The position numbers were made by a program, and so were the translations under genes. This document shows, in pieces, positions 13,733 through 16,792 of a stretch of DNA of 16,792 nt. The notes below the pieces were generated by a model. That model did no database searches. It was not told the origin of the DNA and saw only the letters and a program-made list of their open reading frames with translations. The DNA is from Actinomycetes bacterium (GTDB taxonomy: Bacteria; Actinomycetota; Acidimicrobiia; Acidimicrobiales; Microtrichaceae), in assembly GCA_023389745.1 (NCBI GenBank), contig JAEWED010000027.1, positions 1-16,792 on the forward strand. The letters are read 5' to 3'. Positions within the stretch are counted from its first letter, which is position 1. Each line of letters begins with the position of its first letter.

Positions 13733-14106
13733 CCCGCAACGACCCCTTCGACCTGGCCGTCGCCGCAGCGCGAGCTGCCGACGACAAGGGCGGCACCGAC
13801 ATCCTCGTGCTCGACGTGTCCAAGATCGTCGGCATCGTCGGGTGGTTCGTGGTCGTCTCCGCCTCGAACCCTCGCCTGGTCGGAGCGGTCACCGAGGCGA
13901 TCGAGGAGAAGGTGCGCGAGGAGTACGGCGAGTCACCCCGCTACGTCGAGGGCGCCGCTGAACGCCGGTGGGTGCTGCTCGACTACGCCGACATGGTCGT
14001 GCACGTCTTCCTCGGCGAGGAGCGCGACTTCTACCGGATCGAGCGGCTCTACTCCGATGCGCCGATCGCGGAGTGGCGTCCGGCGGACCATCCCAGCCGC
14101 GACTGA
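13729..14106 (+). CDS. rsfS: Ribosome silencing factor RsfS (Iojap family)
   Basis: A 125-residue protein of the RsfS/Iojap (DUF143) family, which binds ribosomal protein L14 (uL14) and blocks joining of the subunits when nutrients are scarce. Family features are ALAVAAARAADDKGGTDILVLDVSKI near the start, FVVVSASNPRLVGAVTEAIEEKV (about 40-62), and the hallmark WVLLDYADMVVHVFLGEERDFYRIERLYSDAP (about 81-112). The latter includes the HVF and YxLE-like end typical of the family. Length is normal. The ATG overlaps the preceding stop (ATGA), so it is translated from the nadD operon message. A small hairpin and a perfect 22-bp palindrome follow the gene. Confidence 0.95.
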   Translation: MTRNDPFDLAVAAARAADDKGGTDILVLDVSKIVGIVGWFVVVSASNPRLVGAVTEAIEEKVREEYGESPRYVEGAAERRWVLLDYADMVVHVFLGEERDFYRIERLYSDAPIAEWRPADHPSRD

Positions 14107-14129
14107 CACGGCCCGGCAGTGTCCCGGGC
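14105..14129 (+). terminator. Possible weak terminator after rsfS
   Basis: Two alternative stems lie directly at the rsfS stop: GACAC (14105-14109) with GTGTC (14119-14123), and GCCCGG (14111-14116) with CCGGGC (14124-14129). They are mutually exclusive and lack a T-run, so any termination would be weak. The better candidate for ending the operon is the palindrome at 14144-14165. Confidence 0.25.
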
Positions 14130-14143
14130 GGGCGCGATGTCCG

Positions 14144-14165
14144 TCACAGAGTGATCACTCTGTGA
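14144..14165. promoter_or_regulatory. Perfect 22-bp palindrome between rsfS and the lipase gene
   Basis: TCACAGAGTGA (14144-14154) and TCACTCTGTGA (14155-14165) are exact reverse complements with no spacer. It lies 37 bases after the rsfS stop and 65 bases before the lipase start. It could be an operator for the lipase gene or a terminator for the nadD operon. The central GTGATCAC is the same eight bases found at the centre of the 54-bp palindrome at 9260-9313. Confidence 0.75.
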
Positions 14166-14230
14166 AATGATTCGAGGGCCGGGCCCGCGAGGGTTGGTCC
14201 CGGTCGTCGAGCGGACCGGGGGGATCGGAC

Positions 14231-15172
14231 GTGACGAAGCAGGAACTGCCCGAAGGGCGGCGGACGACGCGCGGTGCACACCGCTGGGCGGCGGTCGCGG
14301 CGTTCGCCGTTGCACTGGTCGCATCGAGCTGCGTGACACCGCCGGGGTCCTCGGGACTCCCGGTGGTGTACTCGATGACCGCCGGACTCACCCGCACCGC
14401 CGCTCCCGACGTGGCGCCGCCCGGCGCGAACCAGTGGAGCTGCCGGCCGAGCGCCGCGCATCCCCGCCCGGTCGTGCTGGTGCACGGCACGTTCATGAAC
14501 CAGCACAACACCTGGTTCACGCTGTCGCCGCTGCTGAAGAACAACGGGTACTGCGTGTTCAGCTTCAACTACGGCGGACCGCCGGTGCTCGGGATCGCCT
14601 ACGGCATCGGTCGTGTGCAGGACAGCGCGGCGCAGCTGGCCACCTTCGTCGACCGGGTGCTGGAGGAGACCGGCGCCGCCGAGGTCGACCTGGTCGGGCA
14701 CTCCCAGGGCGGCATGATGCCGCACGTCTACCTGCAGCAGGGCGGGGCCGACAAGGTCGCGACGCTGGTCGGGCTGGCGCCCTCGAACGACGGGACCACC
14801 CTGTTCGGGTTGGCGACGATCGCCGCGCTGGTGGGCCTCGACGACGTCGCCGGGCTGGTGTGCGCGTCGTGCGAGCAGCAGGTCCACGGGTCGGAGTTCC
14901 TCACCCAGCTCCGCGACGGCGGGCTCGTGCAACCCGGCGTCCGCTACACGGTGATCTCGACCCAGTTCGACGAGATCGTGACCCCGTGGCAGTCGGCGTT
15001 CCTGCCGTCGGGTCCGACCGTGACCAACCTCCGCCTGCAGGACGTCTGTCCGGTCGACTTCAGCGGGCACATCGGCATCGCCTACAGCCCCAATGCGCTG
15101 CGCCTGGTGCTGAACGCGCTCGACCCGGCGCACGCCTCGTCGTCGTGTCGGCTCGTGCCGATCGTCAACTGA
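14231..15172 (+). CDS. Secreted lipase/esterase of the alpha/beta-hydrolase fold, probable lipoprotein
   Basis: A 313-residue protein from GTG 14231, preceded by a G-rich ribosome binding site (GGGGGGA). Residues 1-34 form a signal peptide: basic residues, a hydrophobic AAVAAFAVALV stretch, then ASSC, an imperfect lipobox with acceptor Cys34. The mature protein resembles class 2 (EstA-type) triacylglycerol lipases. The oxyanion region is VVLVHGTFMNQHNTW, the nucleophile elbow GHSQGG holds Ser158, and the likely acid is in STQFDEIVTP and the likely His in SGHIGIAYSP. Several cysteine pairs fit an extracytoplasmic, disulfide-bonded enzyme. Natural substrate is unknown. It lies 28 bases upstream of a TetR regulator on the same strand, possibly in one transcript. 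If the lipobox is not used, it would be a freely secreted enzyme. Confidence 0.9.
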   Translation: MTKQELPEGRRTTRGAHRWAAVAAFAVALVASSCVTPPGSSGLPVVYSMTAGLTRTAAPDVAPPGANQWSCRPSAAHPRPVVLVHGTFMNQHNTWFTLSPLLKNNGYCVFSFNYGGPPVLGIAYGIGRVQDSAAQLATFVDRVLEETGAAEVDLVGHSQGGMMPHVYLQQGGADKVATLVGLAPSNDGTTLFGLATIAALVGLDDVAGLVCASCEQQVHGSEFLTQLRDGGLVQPGVRYTVISTQFDEIVTPWQSAFLPSGPTVTNLRLQDVCPVDFSGHIGIAYSPNALRLVLNALDPAHASSSCRLVPIVN

Positions 15173-15200
15173 GCGGTCGCGACCTGCGCAGACTGGGAGC

Positions 15201-15830
15201 GTGACGAGCACGGACCCCTCCGCGGTCGAGGGAGCGGGCACGAGCCGCAAGGCACGGGCCGAGGCCTCGCGGCGCCGGCTGCTCGACGCGGTGTTCGAGT
15301 GCCTGCTCGAGCAGGGCTACGCGGGCACGACGGTCACCGCCATCACCCGACGCGCAGGGCTCAGCAACGGAGCGCTGTTCAACCACTTCGCCACGAAGGA
15401 GGAGCTGATGTCGGCCATGGCGGTCGACCTGGGCCGCCGGCTGTGGGAGCAGGGCCTCGAGACGATCGCGGCGATCGAGCAGCCAGCGGACTCCGCGACG
15501 GTTGTCGACATCGTCTGGGACGCGATGCGCGACGACCGCACGAAGGTGCTCGTCGAGCTCTACGTCGCGGCACGCACGAACGACGAGCTGCGCGAGACGT
15601 TCCTCCGGCTCGACCCCGGGTTCCGCGCGGCCGCACGGGCGATCACGCTCGCCGCCTACCCGGAGCTCGAGGGGCACGACGGACTGGCCGACTACTCGAT
15701 GCTGTCGCTGGTGATCATGCACGGTGCCGCGTTGCACGACCACGCGCTCGGCGAGCAGGCGCACGTCGCGGCGCTCAAGCCGCTGATCGCCGCCGCGTTC
15801 GAAACGCTGCGCCCCGACGCGGCGACCTGA
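15201..15830 (+). CDS. TetR-family transcriptional regulator
   Basis: A 209-residue protein from GTG 15201. The DNA-binding domain is at about residues 22-70: ASRRRLLDAVFECLLEQGYAG, then the helix-turn-helix TVTAITRRAGLSNGALFNHF, ending KEELMSAM. The remaining all-helical region should bind a ligand and dimerise. The ligand is unknown. A GGGAG lies only one base before the start. The hexamer CAGACT, six bases ahead of the GTG, resembles the leaderless -10 boxes seen elsewhere here but lacks the first T. With 28 bases from the lipase stop, the gene could be cotranscribed with the lipase and may regulate it. A tandem repeat and a strong terminator follow. Confidence 0.9.
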   Translation: MTSTDPSAVEGAGTSRKARAEASRRRLLDAVFECLLEQGYAGTTVTAITRRAGLSNGALFNHFATKEELMSAMAVDLGRRLWEQGLETIAAIEQPADSATVVDIVWDAMRDDRTKVLVELYVAARTNDELRETFLRLDPGFRAAARAITLAAYPELEGHDGLADYSMLSLVIMHGAALHDHALGEQAHVAALKPLIAAAFETLRPDAAT

Positions 15831-15843
15831 GCGCTCCGGACGG

Positions 15844-15887
15844 CGACAGCCACCCCGGAACGACGACAGCCACCCCGGAACGACGAA
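15844..15887. repeat. 20-bp tandem direct repeat, about 2.2 copies
   Basis: Two identical 20-bp units at 15844-15863 and 15864-15883 (starting CGACAGCCACCCCGG), then CGAA of a third that runs into the terminator. A diverged partial copy (CCGGAcGg) precedes the first. It is noncoding, between the TetR gene and its terminator. Looks like slippage duplication; no known repeat family recognised. Confidence 0.85.
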
Positions 15888-15909
15888 ACCCCCGCCGGAG
15901 CGGGGGTTT
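15886..15909. terminator. Strong bidirectional terminator between the TetR gene and tRNA-Ala
   Basis: AAACCCCCGC (15886-15895) and GCGGGGGTTT (15900-15909) form a perfect 10-bp stem with a CGGA loop. The plus-strand copy ends in TTTGT and the minus-strand copy in TTTCGT, so it can end both the TetR message and the convergent tRNA transcript. Confidence 0.85.
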
Positions 15910-15917
15910 GTCTGCTG

Positions 15918-15991
15918 TGGAGCCGATGAGAATCGAACTCACGACCTCTTCCATGCCATGGAAGCGCTCTAGCCAACTGAGCTACGGCCCC
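15918..15991 (-). tRNA. tRNA-Ala (anticodon GGC)
   Basis: The minus strand folds as a complete tRNA of 74 bases. The 7-bp acceptor stem is GGGGCCG/CGGCTCC with the G3-U70 wobble that identifies alanine tRNAs. The D stem is GCTC/GAGC, the anticodon stem CTTCC/GGAAG with loop ATGGCAT (anticodon GGC, reading GCC), and the T arm contains TTCGATT. Discriminator base A is at 15918. The CCA end is not encoded (CAG follows). The strong terminator begins nine bases downstream. Confidence 0.97.
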
Positions 15992-16003
15992 GCAGGGATG
16001 CAC

Positions 16004-16033
16004 ACCATAGCGGGGCCGAGCGGGGGAGTGGAA
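16004..16033 (-). promoter_or_regulatory. Putative promoter of tRNA-Ala
   Basis: TATGGT (16009-16004, minus strand) fits TAnnnT and lies 12 bases before the mature tRNA 5' end, with a weak TTCCAC (16033-16028) 18 bases further upstream. This would give a 5' leader of about five bases for RNase P to remove. Confidence 0.4.
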
Positions 16034-16055
16034 ACCGAGCCGGGCCGGCCCAACC

Positions 16056-16070
16056 GGTTCGGGGCGAACC
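16056..16070. promoter_or_regulatory. Inverted repeat overlapping the leuS promoter
   Basis: GGTTCG (16056-16061) and CGAACC (16065-16070) are perfect complements with a GGG spacer, sitting where the -35 region of leuS should be. If leuS is leaderless, control would have to act at the DNA level, so this may be an operator. No regulator is known to me. Confidence 0.35.
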
Positions 16071-16088
16071 CGCCGGTGTCGGTACGAT
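16058..16088 (+). promoter_or_regulatory. Putative leaderless promoter of leuS
   Basis: TACGAT (16083-16088) is a good -10 box ending exactly six bases before the ATG at 16095. The -35 is poorly matched (TTCGGG at 16058-16063, 19 bases upstream). No ribosome binding site precedes the gene. Confidence 0.5.
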
Positions 16089-16094
16089 TCTCCG

Positions 16095-16792
16095 ATGCCC
16101 GCCGAGATCCCGACGCCGTACGACCCCCAGCTGATCGAGCCCCGCTGGCAGGAGTACTGGCGTGAGCACGGGACCTACGAGGTCGACAACGACGACCCCC
16201 GCGATCGCTACTACGTGCTGTGCATGTACCCGTACCCGTCGGGTGCGGCGCACATGGGTCACGTGCGCAACTACACCTTCGGCGACCTGCTGACCCGCTA
16301 CCGCACCATGCAGGGCGACGCCGTGCTGTCGCCGATGGGCTTCGACAGCTTCGGGCTGCCGGCCGAGAACGCGGCGATCAAGACCGGTCGTCACCCCCGC
16401 GGGTTCACCGACGAGCGCATCGAGATGCTGCGCAGCTCGATCACCCGCATCGGCGGTGTCTATGACTGGCGGCGAGAGGTCCAGAGCCACGACCCGGACT
16501 ACATCCGCTGGACCCAGTGGATCTTCCTGCGCTTCCTCGAAGCGGGCCTGGCGTACCGCAAGGCCGCGCCGGTGAACTGGGATCCGGTCGACCAGACGGT
16601 GCTCGCCAACGAGCAGGTGCTGCCCGACGGCACCGCCGAGCGCTCGGGCGCCGTGGTCGAGAAGCGCGACCTGGAGCAGTGGTACTTCCGCATCACCGAC
16701 TACGCCCAGCAGCTGCTCGACGACCTGGAGCTGGTCGACTGGCCCGAGCGGGTCGTCACCCAGCAGCGCAACTGGATCGGCCGCTCCGAGGG
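16095..16792 (+). CDS. leuS: Leucyl-tRNA synthetase, N-terminal part (runs off the right edge)
   Basis: The first 232 residues of a class I aminoacyl-tRNA synthetase that charges tRNA-Leu; bacterial enzymes are usually over 800 residues. The N-terminus PTPYDPQLIEPRWQEYW and MYPYPSG (44-50) are typical of LeuRS. The HIGH-type ATP signature is HMGH at 53-56, followed by RNYTFGDLLTRY. Later MGFDSFGLPAENAAIK, YDWRREVQSHDPDYIRWTQWIFL and APVNWDPVDQTVLANEQV are all LeuRS landmarks leading to the zinc/editing region. The start is supported by a leaderless -10 box. Being cut by the window edge, nothing can be said about the editing and anticodon domains. Confidence 0.97.
   Translation, partial: MPAEIPTPYDPQLIEPRWQEYWREHGTYEVDNDDPRDRYYVLCMYPYPSGAAHMGHVRNYTFGDLLTRYRTMQGDAVLSPMGFDSFGLPAENAAIKTGRHPRGFTDERIEMLRSSITRIGGVYDWRREVQSHDPDYIRWTQWIFLRFLEAGLAYRKAAPVNWDPVDQTVLANEQVLPDGTAERSGAVVEKRDLEQWYFRITDYAQQLLDDLELVDWPERVVTQQRNWIGRSE

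Noticed and set aside
14144..14165. Crp/FNR-type binding site in the 22-bp palindrome
   Set aside because: The half-sites are in the opposite order (TCACA ... TGTGA with 12 bases between), not TGTGA-N6-TCACA.
15992..16094. T-box or other RNA leader before leuS
   Set aside because: There are only about 100 bases, shared with the divergent tRNA promoter, no T-box consensus, and a -10 box that puts the transcript start on the ATG.

Overview
The window is high-GC DNA with densely packed genes, ATGA/TGATG stop-start overlaps, GTG starts, and -10 boxes of the form TAnnnT placed six bases before start codons. Together with a class II DAHP synthase, a nadD / LytR_C-protein / rsfS cluster and an assimilatory APS reductase next to a ferredoxin-type sulfite reductase, this points to an actinobacterium. 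My guess is an Acidimicrobiia-like lineage, but that is inference and not shown by any marker here. It reads as ordinary chromosome: I see no insertion sequence, phage gene, CRISPR array or plasmid function.

Layout. (1) 1-365 (-): N-terminal part of an ABC-F ATPase, running off the left edge. It is divergent from 445-2939 (+), a two-gene operon of a MoxR-type AAA+ ATPase and a CoxE-type VWA protein. The 79 bp between them holds two leaderless promoters and a palindrome. (2) 2927-2991: a 26-bp tandem repeat of hairpin/operator-like units that begins inside the end of the VWA gene. It is followed by a PAS-GAF-like-GGDEF diguanylate cyclase (3066-4484, +). (3) A PaaX-family regulator (4504-5493, -) lies convergent to the cyclase and divergent from a GNAT-like protein (5654-6523, +). 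(4) 6549-9118 (-): sulfite reductase followed by translationally coupled APS reductase (cysH), the sulfate-to-sulfide branch of sulfur assimilation. (5) 9119-9369: noncoding, with a perfect 54-bp palindrome and a second inverted repeat. (6) Class II DAHP synthase (9370-10743, -) and a sigma-70 family factor with a shortened region 3 (10815-11639, -). (7) 11820-14106 (+): nadD, a LytR_C-domain membrane protein with a degenerate LCP-like core, and rsfS, joined by ATGA overlaps. (8) A secreted, probably lipoprotein, lipase (14231-15172, +) and a TetR regulator (15201-15830, +). (9) A strong terminator, tRNA-Ala(GGC) on the minus strand, and the start of leuS (16095 to the right edge, +).

Functional links supported by arrangement are MoxR with CoxE, sulfite reductase with APS reductase, and nadD with the LytR_C protein and rsfS. 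The other neighbours (cyclase, PaaX, GNAT-like protein, lipase, TetR) have no visible shared pathway.

No whole undescribed system stands out. The most notable items are structural: the 54-bp spacerless palindrome, the tandem FadR-box-like repeat at the VWA/cyclase junction, two complete siroheme/4Fe-4S cysteine sets in one sulfite reductase, palindromes sharing a GTGATCAC core, hairpins centred on stop codons at convergent gene ends, and several well-formed leaderless promoters.
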